From: Synaphobranchus kaupii
Lineage: Eukaryota; Chordata; Actinopteri; Anguilliformes; Synaphobranchidae
Direction of reading: 5' to 3'
NCBI GenBank assembly: GCA_029718625.1
Contig: CM056376.1
Span: forward strand, 112,832,110 to 112,896,109
DNA: 64,000 nt
Notes under the pieces: model-generated
Told to the model about the DNA's origin: nothing
Database searches by the model: none
Seen by the model: only the letters and a program-made list of their open reading frames with translations
Made by a program: the position numbers and the translations under genes
In this document: positions 11,864 to 23,329 of the stretch, piece by piece
How the letters are laid out: every line of letters begins with the position of its first letter
How positions within the stretch are numbered: position 1 is the first letter of the stretch

Positions 11864-13274
11864 GTTTATTCTGTAGACGGTGGCAGGCCAACTCTGTCTC
11901 GGTGATCAGGCGAGATGCGGGTTGGGAAACGCAGAAGTCCGTCAGGGTTTCAGTGGTGCGTCTGGTACGGGTAAGACTGCGCCTTTCCCATCAGAGCTGT
12001 CCAGGTGCGTCTGGTCGGGGTAAGGCTGCACCTTTCCCATCAGAGCCGTCCGGGTGCTTCTGGTCGGGGTAAGGCTGTGCCTTTCCCATCAGAGCAAAGT
12101 TGGTAAAGTTCCCTGAGTTTTTATTGTAAAAATCCCTTTGGTCCCAACTGGTAGATGGCTTTAGGGCACCCATACAACAGATTGGCTCATTCCCTTGGAA
12201 CCAACAATGAAACGTAGATGGACCAGCTATTTGCAATCACCTCAGGGTGTGTGTGTGTTAAATTTGGATCTCCCCTATCTTTCTCAACAGAAGGGGTTCC
12301 TACCCAGACAGGCGCCTGATCGATCAAACAGTCTGTGTTCATCTCAGGGTCACATGAAGAATTTGGACAGACATCTGTGAAGTTTTTCGACTTGTTCCCC
12401 AGCTCCTGCCACAGGTTCTTGAGCCGGTTCCTGCCTGCCTCTTGCACTCAATGCTTTTGAAGGATAGCATCGATGACATCCTTGTAAGTGCTTTTGTCTT
12501 CTTTATTTAAGAAGACAAAGTAATGTATGTCGCAAAACACAAAACCAATGGACCTCAAAAGAAAAGAAAGCGCTAATATATGAAGTGAATCAGATATTCA
12601 AAACAATTACATATGGCATCTGGCATGTGAGAAATGACAAGTTAATCGTGGGAAAGCTCCAGTAAGCTGGGATATAAAATGAGCGAGGGAGAAACTGAAA
12701 ATGGAAACGGCAGTGTCAGAAAACAATAGCTAACAAAAGCAGGGCTGGACAGATAATGTTTCTGTGGTTTGACATTTATTGTATGCTATGCTTAGCTACA
12801 CGAAACGCAGATAACGTTAGAAAAAAAAAAACTGCTATATTTTGAGACTGGACCCCCTGCGGAGTCATTCACAATTAACACTCCTGATCAACTGAGGCAC
12901 AATGGAGTGTCTGTCCAAATTCTTCATGTGACTCTGAGATGAACACAGACTGCTTGATCGCTGGTCCATCTATATTTCATTGCTGGTTCCAAGGGAATGA
13001 GCCAATCTATTGTATAGGTGTCCTAAAGCCATCTATCAATTTGGATCAAAAGGATTTTGACCATAAAAACCCATGTAACTTTACCAACTTTGCTCTGATG
13101 GGAAAGGGGCAGCCTTACCCCTACTAGACGCACCCGGCCAGCTCTGATGGGAAAGACGCAGTCTTACCCGTACCAGACGCACCACTGAAACCCTGATGGA
13201 CTTCTGCGTTTCCCAACCCACATCTCGCCTGATCACCGAGACAGAGTTAGCCTGCCACCGTCCACAGAATAAAC
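11864..13274. repeat. fold-back repeat with ~0.4-0.5-kb inverted arms
   Basis: The arm 11864-12372 is the reverse complement, with indels, of 12909-13274; the loop is ~535 bp. Matching anchors are GTGGCAGGCCAACTCTGTCT and GGTGATCAGGCGAGATG on the left, and their complements at 13200-13260 on the right. The left arm has three copies of a 49-bp tandem unit and ~90 extra bases (about 12230-12320); the right arm has two copies. A transcript across it would form a long imperfect hairpin. No coding region is supported. Confidence 0.8.
11955..12096 (+). repeat. 49-bp tandem repeat, three copies
   Basis: The word CCTTTCCCATCAGAGC recurs at 11982, 12031 and 12080. The unit carries GTGCGTCTGGTCGGGGTAAG variants. 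Two copies recur inverted in the other arm of the fold-back. Confidence 0.85.
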
Positions 13275-13969
13275 GAGAATAACCGCCCAGCTACATCTGA
13301 GAAACGCGATATAGCTCTTTGTGTGAAGCAAATAAAATATGAACAAAAGAGTAGCCTACATTTTCAGTAGGACGCAGTATTGCATTTCCCAATGGAGAAA
13401 TTACACATTTTTTAAAGACAAAGTCGCAAATTAGGTCATGGCTCCGAAATTCCGAATCACCCTATCTAGCCTACTGTGTCCTTTGTAGCCTACTAGCATA
13501 GCCAACTCTTTAGTGACATGCAGTAGTTATGCGAAAAATATACTCCATACTATCAGCGAAAATCCGGAAATATATAATTTAAGTATGGCTACACTACATT
13601 TAGAGAACATTATATATAACATGATATAGCCTAACATCTAGAAGATAGCCTGCACATTTATAAGAAATTGTCCCACGCTGGTAAATATTAGGCTATGCTC
13701 CTTTTTAATAAAATAAAATAGCCTATAGATTAAAACCTTTAGTTTTTAACTGGCGATATAGTAACTCACACCAGGCCACCTATTTACGAACTAACTTGCC
13801 TGAATTGCACGAAAACAAACCGGATGTATTTATTTATAAATGTAGGCTAAATATTTTTAAAAGATCTGTGAATAACATAATAACAGTGGATGCAGCCAAT
13901 TGTAGGAATTCGCCTACAAAGGACAGTAGTAGGTGATTCATTTCTGAGCAGTTTTTCAATTTTAAGTTG
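13275..13969. other. AT-rich DNA, no gene seen
   Basis: Rich in TAGCCTA/TAGGCTA words that are scattered through this window. No open frame, RNA gene or element boundary can be supported. Confidence 0.4.
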
Positions 13970-14235
13970 GGTTCTGCCTTCAGTCCGGGGAGTCCCCTCA
14001 CTGCATGTGCACGCGTCTCTTTCTCGTTCTCATTCGCGAACGAGAGGAATCAGTGAACGAGAATGAGAGTCAGTGAACGAGAACGAGAGCGGTGGACGAG
14101 AGTCTGAACGAGATCAGTGAACGAATCCGGGAGGATCGAATCCGGGAGGATCGAATCCGGGAATGAATACTTTTAGCTAGTGAACGGAGTCAAAGGAACC
14201 GGGTCCCTGAAAGGAACTGTAATGCCCACCACTAA
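13970..14235. mobile_element. end of a hAT-type MITE interrupting the transposase exon
   Basis: The right edge reads TGCCCACCACTA (to 14235), a TIR style common to fish hAT elements. It is preceded by minisatellite-like words (CAGTGAACGAGAA, GAATCCGGGAGGATC in tandem). The edge coincides with the point where the minus-strand transposase exon stops making sense, after FSLNID. I could not find the opposite end, so the extent is approximate. Confidence 0.5.
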
Positions 14236-14711
14236 TCAATATTAAGGGAGAAGGGGACACTTCGTATTTCCTCTAGGATGTCATCGAGGATAATCTTCTT
14301 CATACCATGTGTGAGTTTGTATGAAGCAGATGTCCTGTCCATGGACAGTTGGACAAGGGCTTTAGGGTCTATAGCCAGTCCTATTATTCCTGGCGTAATT
14401 GATAGAGAAAGAGACTTCTCTGCAACAAAGCCAAGAACCAGTGCCTGAACAACACAAACATAATTTGAGTAAAATACATAAAACACAAGCATTTCAAACC
14501 ATACTGTATTATCATCATCATAGTAATATTTATTACCAGTCAAAACTATTCATTCAAACTCTGATTAAAATGTTATCTAAATGGCAAACCAACTGTGTTA
14601 AAAATGGTCATTCTGATCATTTTACTTATTTATTGAGAAATTAGTTATACGAAAACACTTACTTGATTCTGAGCAACACTGTCACAGAGGGGAGGCATTG
14701 ACGTGGTAGCA
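14236..14711 (-). pseudogene. hAT-like transposase N-terminal exons
   Basis: Exon 14711-14663 has the acceptor TTTTTCTTCAG and donor GTAAGTG, and encodes ATTSMPPLCDSVAQNQ in phase 0. It joins in frame to exon 14444-14236 (acceptor TTGTTCAG), which encodes ALVLGFVAEKSLSLSI and continues through MDRTSASYKLTHGM to FSLNID. The abrupt break at 14236 coincides with a hAT-MITE terminus. The missing middle of the gene would have lain between here and 10742. The order of exons on the minus strand matches the later exons at 10742-10249, so both groups are probably one broken gene inside the element 10032-15416. Confidence 0.55.
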
Positions 14712-14719
14712 CTGAAGAA

Positions 14720-15500
14720 AAATTGCAATTTCCGGGAAAAATCGGATTCTGTATATTCCCGTGAAATTTAGAATATACGGAGATAACCCGACTCTGTTCT
14801 ATTTCAAGTGTACCAGCAGCCAGACATCCCTGCACACTTCCGTTCACTTCAGCTACTCTGGAATTTATGGTACCGGATATTTCAATCATTGGTATCTGCC
14901 AATTTTTGGGTTCGGATATTCCCATTCTTCGGGTGTCAGCTAACGTTATTTAGCCTACCTCAGGTTACACTTACTTACTCAGGTTTAGTGTCTTTTCAGG
15001 AAATTCTGCCATCATAAATAATAAAGCATATAGCTAGTACTATACACAAACACAATGAAATATATGAACGTATTAGACTGCTAACAATGACAAACAAAAT
15101 ACGGTAGGTGTTTCAAATGCGAGGAAGGACGTTCCGGAAGTACCTTGGCTTTGACGTCTTTACAGCATCTCGCGCCACTCAACAAAACTGCTAACGTTAT
15201 CGATAGCCGATGAAAATATTTTATGCAAGAATAGCAGGTCTGATAGATGTTGCTTTTGCGTTTCGCTTAGACCAGGAGGAAAAATCAAAACATAAATCAA
15301 GCTCAATATTGATCTCAAACTTTTTTTAAATTATGGATCTGCATGATTCACATGGGTCCTGATTTTAGGTCTGAAAAACCGGAATTTGGGTAAAAACCTG
15401 AGAAATCACATCCCTACTCGATGGATACCTTCATAAATGTGTTTTGCAGTGACAGCAGCATGCATGGACATGTGTTCTTTTTTAAATAATTTTATTGGGG
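14720..15500. other. 5' part and flank of the hAT-like element, no further exon
   Basis: On the minus strand this is upstream of the recognised transposase exons. It includes a modest CpG-containing patch near 15125-15200 and the element's right terminus (15416). I see no additional coding exon. Confidence 0.4.
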
Positions 15501-15559
15501 GTGTAACAACCCAGGTAACGAGGAACGTTTGGGATCTTTAAAGAATGTTCCCTATACAG

Positions 15560-17500
15560 CCCTGTAATGTCATTGCAGAACATTACATTGGGAACATTCT
15601 GGGGTGTATAAGGGAATGTTACTCCAAGATCACAAAATAACATTCCAGGAACATCCCATAAATGTCACAGACATTGCAATGCGTTCCCTCGATGTCAAAA
15701 TGTTGAGTTCCCTTCAAGTCCTCAGAACATTCCTAAAACTTGATTGCGGAACTGCCCCTTCACATTCCATGAACATTACAGGAACATTCTATGTAACATT
15801 AAGGGAATGTTCTTGGAATGTTTGTCGAAACGTTCCCTTTGGGTTTCTCTAATGCTTGGATTTAACATTCCCTTACTGAGAGACCGGAGTACATTGCTAA
15901 CATTCCCCATACATTCTTGCCACGTCATTAGAAATCATTATTTTGTGAACATTCTGGTGTGTATAGGAGAATGTTACTCCAAGATGACAAAATAACATTC
16001 CAGGAACATCCCATAAATGTCACAAACATTGAAATGCGTTCCCTGGATGTCATAATGTTGTGTTCCTCTCAAGTCCTCAGAACATTCCTTCAACTTGTTT
16101 GTGGAACTTCCCCTTCACATTACAGGAACATTCTATGTAACATTAAGGGAATGTTCTTGGAATGTTAGTAGAAACATTCCCTTTGGGTTTATCTAACACT
16201 TGAATTTAACGTTCCCTTACTGTGAGACTGGAGTACATTGCTAACATTCCCCATACATTCTTGCCACGTCATTACAAAAAGTTATTTTGGGAACATTCTG
16301 GGGTGTATATATAGGGGAATGTTACTCCAAGATAACAAAAGAACATTCCAGGAACATCCCATAAATGTCACAAACGTTGCAATGCGTTCCCTGGATGTCA
16401 TAATGTTGTGTTCCTCTCAAGTCCTCAGAACATTCCTTCAATTTGTTTGTGGAACTTCCCCTTCACATTACAGGAACATTATATGTAACATTAAGGGAAT
16501 GTTATCATAATGTTAGTAGAAACGTTCCTTTTGGGTTTATGTAACACTTGAATTTAACATTCCCTTACTGTGAGACTGGAGTACATTGGTAACATTCCCC
16601 ATACATTCTTGCCACGTCATTACAAAACGTTATTTTGGGAACATTCTGGGGTGTATACATAGGGGAATGTTACTCCAAGATAACTAAAGAACATTCCAGG
16701 AACATCCCATAAATGTCACAAATGCTGCAATGCGTTCCCTGGATGTCATAATGTTGTGTTCCTCTCAAGTCCTCAGCACATTCCTTCAAATTGTTTGTGG
16801 AAATTCCCCTTCACATTACAGGAACATTCTATGTAACATTAAGGGAATGTTCTCATAATGTTAGTAGAAACATTCCCTTTGGGTTTATCTAATGCTTGGA
16901 TTTAACGTTCCCTTACTGTGATACTGGAGTACATTGCTAACATTCCCCATACATGCTTGCCACGTCATTACAAAACATTACTTTGGGAATATTCTGCGGT
17001 ATATAGGGGAATGTTACTCCAAGATAACAAAATAACATTCCAGGAACATCCCATAAATGTCACAAACATTCCAATGCGTTCCCTGGATGTCATAATGTTG
17101 TGTTCCTCTCAAGTCCTCAGAACATTCCTTCAACTTGTTTGTGGAACTTCCTCTTCACATTACAGGAACATTCTATGTAACATTAAGGGAATGTTCTTGT
17201 CATGTTAGCAGAAATGTTCCCTTTGGGTTTATCTAACACTTGAATTTAACGTTCCCTTACTGTGAGACTGGAGTACATTGGTAACATTCCCCATACATTC
17301 TTGCCACGTCATTACAAAACGTTATTTTGGGAATATTCTGGGGTGTATATATAGGGGAATGTTATGCCAAGATAACAAAAGCACATTCCAGGAACATCCC
17401 ATAAAAGTCACAAACGTTGCAATGTGTTACTTGGATGTCATAATATTGATTTCCTCTCAAGTCCTCAGAACATTCATACTTGATTATGTAACTATTATTA
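15560..17500 (+). repeat. satellite of ~345-355-bp units, about six copies
   Basis: The word AATGTCAC or its variant recurs at 15661, 16016, 16364, 16712, 17056 and 17404, giving periods 355, 348, 348, 344 and 348. Each unit is dense in GGAACATTCC, GGGAATGTT and GTTCCC words, so it is internally repetitive with self-complementary GGAAC/GTTCC steps. Short plus-strand frames recur in each unit but with stops and indels, so no coding function is proposed. Confidence 0.9.
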
Positions 17501-17654
17501 ACTGTATTAGTAACTGTTCTTCTGCTGCTGAGTAGATTGTGATATGTAGTTCCATTTAAATATACTTTTTGCAGCATTTTGGCTTTATTGGACAGTAATC
17601 AATGAGAGACTAGAAAATCAGAGGGAAAGAGAGAATGGCCTTTGAGGTTTATCG

Positions 17655-17736
17655 TGAGCCGGATTTGAACCCATGTTGTGGAAATCCGGAATCGCTGACG
17701 ACATGCAATTTACCTGGTTCAGCTACTAGAGGACCT
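17655..17736 (-). repeat. tRNA-like sequence (SINE head or tRNA pseudogene)
   Basis: On the minus strand an A-box-like TAGTAGCTGAACC is followed ~45 bases later by a perfect B-box GGTTCAAATCC. The ends do not form a convincing acceptor stem, so a functional tRNA is unlikely. Confidence 0.4.
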
Positions 17737-17923
17737 TGACCTCTGAGTGAAAAAAAGGTAAGGGCTAAAAGCTAAGGGCTAAAAAGCTTAGGGCTAAAAG
17801 CCCTAAAATAAACGTCTATTGCAGTCAGTGAAAATACCTCTTAAAAGTTTTACAAAGTTCATTTTTTTCTACATCTATTTGTAGACCTCTTTCAAGACCA
17901 CGTTTCAACTAAATAAATAAACA

Positions 17924-17998
17924 TCACCGCAAGCAGGAATCGAACTCACAACCCTCGAATCTGAAGACAAGGGCTTTTCCACTGAGCCATCAAGGCCA
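17924..17998 (-). repeat. tRNA-like sequence (SINE head or tRNA pseudogene)
   Basis: The minus strand has A-box TGGCTCAGTGG and B-box GAGTTCGATTC at tRNA-like spacing. Two such heads within 300 bp suggest old tRNA-derived insertions. The acceptor stem is not convincing. Confidence 0.45.
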
Positions 17999-18229
17999 CA
18001 AGATTATGGAAGCATATCCGCGCCAAAATTCAAATGAAAATGCAAATCGGCGATTGCATTTCGTGTACATTCGATGTGCGCAAAAACCATGACATAATTC
18101 AAATGAAAATGCAAAAGGTGCACTTTGCGTTTTCATTTGCAAGTTAATGTACGCATTATATCTGACAATTTGAAAATGTTAATGCAAATCCATTTCACAT
18201 TTAATTTTTCTCGCCCTCTACGACACAAC

Positions 18230-20476
18230 CCTGCCATAATTTTAATGAAAATGAAAAACCACATTTGCATTAGCAGTTTCTTTGTTGCAATCGCATGATC
18301 CATGACAAAAAGGAAATGATAATTCAATTCGCCATTTAACATATCGTTGTCATGCTTTTGCGACACAAGAGTGACATCATTCAAATGCAATGGCATTGTA
18401 TCCGTTTGCATTATCATTTCCGTGTGGTCACGCAAAAACCCTGCCAAAAATCCGAACTGAACATGCAAACTGTCAAAGCTGCCCATCAAGGCGGGGCCTC
18501 GAAGAAAGGGGCGTTACAGGGGACTGTTCAAACCACTGAACATAATGGTTGTCTGTTATTTCGGTCGTCAGGCAGTTACCAGGCTAGATAGCGACATTTC
18601 CTTGTTCTCTGTGTTTGGGGATTATAGGCTAAATGCTATAAACTATAAACGAGGTAGCCTAAACGTTACGATGATCCTAGCCAGCCCGTTGTTCCTACTA
18701 ACGTCACCTTAATAGCAGGGAGGACTTGCGTAGCCTAAGGGGCAATAGATTTCCATTCACGGGGTTGCCTTAGACAGGGCTGTGTGATAAACCAACATTG
18801 GGCTATTGCTTAGCCTATATTCCATGTCACTAAAATAAAATAAGCAGGCTATCAATAAAATAAGTGCTTATATCTCTAATCGTGTCTGAGTGGTAGACCT
18901 ATTTAAATGATAATGATTCTGTAGCCGATGTTCTTAAAAGACTGAGCATAATGGCACTGTGCCAATACTGACGGATTATTTTATTTTTTAACAGCTGTAT
19001 AGGCTAGGCTACTGTCGGAACTCACTGTATTCGCAAACCCTCTAAAAAGACAAATGTTACGTTCTCTCAATAATCAAGAGCCTATTTAAATTGAATAAAT
19101 TAAAATGTTTTGTGTAAACTAGGCTACAACAGGAAAATCAGTGTCACTAGAGGCTAACCACCTCATCTTACAGCATTGAGATCTGGAAAGCTCCAGAGAC
19201 TGCGAATAGCCTACCTAGTAGTTTACCAAAGACGGTGAATTGTGTTGTAGGATAGCCTATATGGTGTAACGTTATAATGAAATTAAAATATAATTATAAA
19301 CAAATATTTAATCATCTGTAGGCTATGTTGCTTCATGACTAGGCTAAATATAGATTATTACAATAGCCGAGGCTACAGGTAAAATCCCCAAGGTTGATGG
19401 GCTTTGTGAGTAGGGAGATCAAAATCGGTTGTCATATATCTAAAATCTTTGGTTGTGCCCACCGGGGTCGTTTCCCCAGTGTTTTCACCACATAACTAGC
19501 TATATAGCTACGAACGTGGTTTACACCAAATAAAAAAAGAAGCTGTCATTCAGTTTTTACAAGTCTTTTATTGCCATCTGCTGGGTAAAGACATGAATGA
19601 CAGTCCATAGTTACACAACATAGCCTATGCGGAAGAGGCCTAATTAAACAATTTTATATTTTTATTTACTTAGCCTAGATTCTATAGGCCTACGTTACAC
19701 CATACAAACTCCACCGTTTTTGGTAGCTAGGCTGTAGGCTCCCGCTGTGTCACGTACAGATCGCTGTCTCAGGCTTTCTGTGGACTACGTTACCTTTGCT
19801 CTGCACATAGCCTAAGGGTAAGGCTATCTAAAAGAAAACAATAATTAATAGAAATCGTGATGGAAATGCCCACAGTGAAAAGGGTAACACATTTTTCAGG
19901 CATAGCCTGCCATGCCGGCTGGTTTTGGCCACGGAAACCCGTAACATTAGGCTATCGGCTAGTTTCCACACCAGATTAACGAAAGCAGGCTAAATTGTGA
20001 AATTAATTTAGTTAACATTGGGCTGGCTATGGCTAGTCGTAACTTTTAGGCTACCTCGTTTCCTTTTTAATTCCTATAATTTTGCCTATAATCCCCAAAC
20101 ACAGAGGACTAGGAAATGTCGCTATCTAGCCTGGAAACTGCTGACGACCGAAATCACAGACAACCATTATGTTCAGTGGTTTGAACAGTCCCCTGTAACG
20201 CCCCTTTCTTCGAGGCCCCACCTTGATGGGCAGCTTTAACAGCTTGCAATTGCATTTTCAGTTCGGATTTTTGCGTGACCACACGGAAATGATCATGCAA
20301 ACGGATACAATGCCATTGCATTTGAATTATATCACTCTTGTGCCGCAAAAGCATGAAAAACGATATGTTAAATGGCGAATTGAATTATCATTTCCTTTTT
20401 GTCATGGATCATGCGATTGCAACAAGAAACTGCAAATGCAAATGTGGTTTTTCATTTTCATTAAAATGATGGCAGG
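18230..20476. repeat. long fold-back repeat (~460-bp arms, ~1.3-kb loop)
   Basis: The arm 18230-18689 is the inverted copy of 20020-20476. Anchors include CTTTGTTGCAATCGCATGATC (18280s) and its complement (20400s), and AAAGGGGCGTTACAGGGGAC (18507) and its complement (20190s). Arms are highly similar, with small indels. The loop is AT-rich with no gene. Outside the arms are runs of AAATGAAAATGCAAA-like sequence, continuing into the hexanucleotide repeat at 20497. It looks like a large MITE-type or fold-back transposon, but I found no target duplication. Confidence 0.8.
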
Positions 20477-20496
20477 TATGTATGGAGGATTATTCA

Positions 20497-20722
20497 ACCC
20501 AAAATGAAAATGAAAATGAAAACGAAAATGAAAACGAAAATGAAAATGGAAAATGAAAATGGAGGATTATTCAGCCCAAAATTAAAATTAAAATTAAAAT
20601 CTTTTCAATTTTGTTTTCATTTTCATTTTCATTTTCATTATCATTTTCGTTTTCATTTTCATTTTCATTTTCATTATCGTTTTCATTTTCGTTTTCATTT
20701 TCATTTTCATTTTCATTTTCGA
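20497..20722. repeat. inverted hexanucleotide microsatellite (GAAAAT)n/(ATTTTC)n
   Basis: A run of AATGAAAATGAAAACG units at about 20503-20560 is followed by a run of TTTTCATTTTCATTATCG units at about 20606-20722. The two halves are complementary and can form a hairpin. The Asn-Glu frame on the minus strand is an artefact of the repeat. Confidence 0.9.
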
Positions 20723-20729
20723 GCTGTAC

Positions 20730-22960
20730 TATATGTAAATGAGGGGGTATGGTCAAGCAAGCAGGGTGGGCCTCATACAGGTTTAGTGCAGTAGCACTTA
20801 ATGAACACTAGGGGGAGCATAGCATAGGGATGGGTAACAGTCTGTGCTTGATACTATGCTCTCAGGGCACTCATACATTTTAATGTATGAAATGATGAAG
20901 AATCTGAGCAGTGTTATAAAGTATTCTTGTTTTATGAAAGAAACGGAGCTAGCTAGCCAGCGCTACGCTGTGTAGGCTATAGGTCAAACCTGCGAGGTGG
21001 AAAATCCAGGTTCAGAAAGTGAAAGTCCTACCCAATCATTTGTTCCAATCACCTGGATTTGCTAATTATCACAATTCTTCAGCCAAGAGGTAGGAGCTAA
21101 CTAGGCTAATTAGTGAAATCGTGAGTTCATGGGTGGAAGAAACACAGCAGGACTTCTACTTTCTGACCCCTGGAATTTCCACCTCTGCAAACCTGGTAGT
21201 AGCCTACGATAGGCTACATTGTGGCAGGTTAAACGTTGGATTGGATGGTTGTGTTGTAGCCTACTGCTGGAAATAAATTAAATCCTCTCTTAAAATAAAT
21301 GAAAAGACCGCAAATGAGTCACTGGATCGTTTAAACTTTTAACCTGGCTCCGGTACTTTAAGCGAACATTAAGGCATAGCTTCAAAAAGTCTATCGACAG
21401 CCAGATTCTATTCTATATGTTATGCAAAATGAGAAATGTCAATGTAGGCTATTTGAAAGTGAGTCGGCTTCGTCATACAAAAAATCCAGGGTTAAATCTT
21501 AAATTGAGCTTGCTAGCTGTTTATTATTATCCTAAAATAGCTCTCATAAGTGTTTATGTTACCCACTATCGTTAATTGTGTTTACTGTATTACACACTTC
21601 ATGTGTGTGCCATGAGTCACTGGACCGTTTATTTTAACCTGGCTCCGATAGATCTAGCTAGATCTAGCTAGCCTACTTCAGATCTAGCTAGCCTACTTCA
21701 AACGAACATTAAGGTACCTTATTGCCAAATTTCCCAGAGCAGCTAGCATATTTGCAATAGGCCTTTTAACGATTATAGCCTACAGGAGTTGTCAAAATGT
21801 CGAGGTTTTTTGTTGTAAATTAATTTATAATTTCAGAGAAATATGAATAGGTTGCTATACTTGGGACGTCAACAACTACCACTAGGGGGGCACCGTGCAT
21901 AGGGTAAGTGTCATTAACAAGGGTTAGCCTAATAATGAACGCACACCCAGTTTCTTACTCCAGGACATCGCATTCTGCAGAAATATAACCCAGTTATAAT
22001 TAGCCTACAAAATGAGCTGGAATTCGTAGAGCAAGTTGCAGTAGTCTATTCCTTTACACGCTTTTTACACGTTTAGATACCTCCGCTTTTCTTACCAACT
22101 GGTTGCCTACGTTTCAAACTAGGCTATGCAATTTCACTGGGGTTAACCTAGTCGTAGCAGGGGGGAAATAGCTTCGTTATCCAGGAGATCAGCTTGACTG
22201 AGAATATAGTGTTATAGAATTAGATGTCCACCAAGTCATATAGCGAGGCTTTATTGAACTGCGACGTGCTATAATGCAATAAAAATTAATATTATTATTA
22301 AAATTTGGAGCAATAACTGCTCAGTTATCTATGAAATACATTTGTATAGGCTATCATATGTCATGCAGTCTAGCATTATTAACCCTCCACTTAGATATTT
22401 AATGCATAGCTTATATCTCTGACAACATTTTGACAACTTTTGTAGGCTATGAAAGGACGTTTTACAAATAGGCTAGCCTTTCTGGGAAATTTGTAAATAA
22501 GGTGTTATGCAGATATTTCTCACATTTATAACACGAAAATTAGTTCAGAATGAAACATTTTATCAGGGAAAGTCTGCATTTGTCAATACACTAGCAAAAT
22601 ACGCGGATCTTGAGGTTATATGATTACAAAATGGGCATTTGAAGACTAAATAACCGTAGCTGTTACAGCTACAACATCCTTTAAAAGGTCACATAAGATA
22701 CTTGCAATATTTCCCTTGCACAGATCGATGTCATTATGATTTGAACATTTTCTACCATATAAAATGTGTTATGGTATCCCACTAGCTACAGAAAATGACA
22801 TCGTCAAACGTTTGAGATTTCATTCCTCATTAGTTCTCCTATTTGGTAATGAAATATTTATGAATACAATTGAAAATACAAGTATTCTTTGGCACAGTTC
22901 TGGTACAACCAAAGTCCTACGTTATTGGTAGTGTGTTTTCGGAGTTGAGTTCTATCGTCA
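20730..22960. other. intergenic DNA with small duplications, no gene
   Basis: A related pair lies at 21313-21375 and 21614-21712; both contain GAGTCACTGGA and AACCTGGCTCCG then CGAACATTAAGG. A short GATCTAGCTAGCCTACTTCA tandem occupies about 21650-21702. Nothing codes for a recognisable protein. Confidence 0.45.
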
Positions 22961-22961
22961 C

Positions 22962-23150
22962 AAGACCGTGGTGTAATGGGCAGAGGCGCAAGCTCTTGAC
23001 GAAAGAATCTCATGTTCGAGTCCCGGCATCGGCAGGGTCTAAATTGGGTAAGTGTAAATGTTGTATGGAAATTGTTGTAAAACTCCCCCTGTTGTGTCCT
23101 TACACCCTCATTGCACTGCATTGCATTGCCTGTGTACCATAACCTGAAAG
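22962..23150 (+). mobile_element. tRNA-derived SINE candidate
   Basis: The plus strand has A-box TGGTGTAATGG (about 22970) and B-box-like TGTTCGAGTCC (about 23013), followed by a ~110-bp unrelated tail. The head does not form a clean tRNA, and the tail length suits a SINE. Target duplications were not identified. Confidence 0.45.
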
Positions 23151-23329
23151 CTGTGGTCTTACATTCAGCCTATGCCTATCTCTGCTGTGATTCTCAATGG
23201 TTTCCAACCTTGCTTTCCTATCAGTCCTCACTAAATACTGTCTAATAAAGCCAAAGTGCAAAAAATTACTGATGGTGAGCCCTTGTGTTAGGCACTTAGA
23301 CCCTGCATTTAAACCTTTTAAATGAGCGT

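Larger units (their letters stand above)
10032..15416 (-). mobile_element. probable autonomous-type hAT-like element, decayed
   Basis: The left edge CAGGGATGTGATT (10032) and the right edge AATCACATCCCTA (to 15416) are inverted repeats with one mismatch at the first base. Between them, on the minus strand, lie exons with good splice sites: 14663-14711, 14236-14444, 10371-10742 and 10249-10330. They resemble a transposase-derived gene family that is common in fish. The flanking octamers (ATCTAGAT and CTCGATGG) agree only partly, so the target duplication is not proven. Nested repeats (fold-back 11864-13274, hAT MITE end at 14235) have replaced the middle of the gene. Confidence 0.5.

Noticed and set aside
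17924..17998. A functional tRNA gene
   Set aside because: A- and B-boxes are present, but acceptor and anticodon stems do not pair convincingly; kept only as a tRNA-like repeat.
20571..20756. Asn-Glu repeat peptide frame
   Set aside because: A direct translation of the hexanucleotide microsatellite, not a gene.
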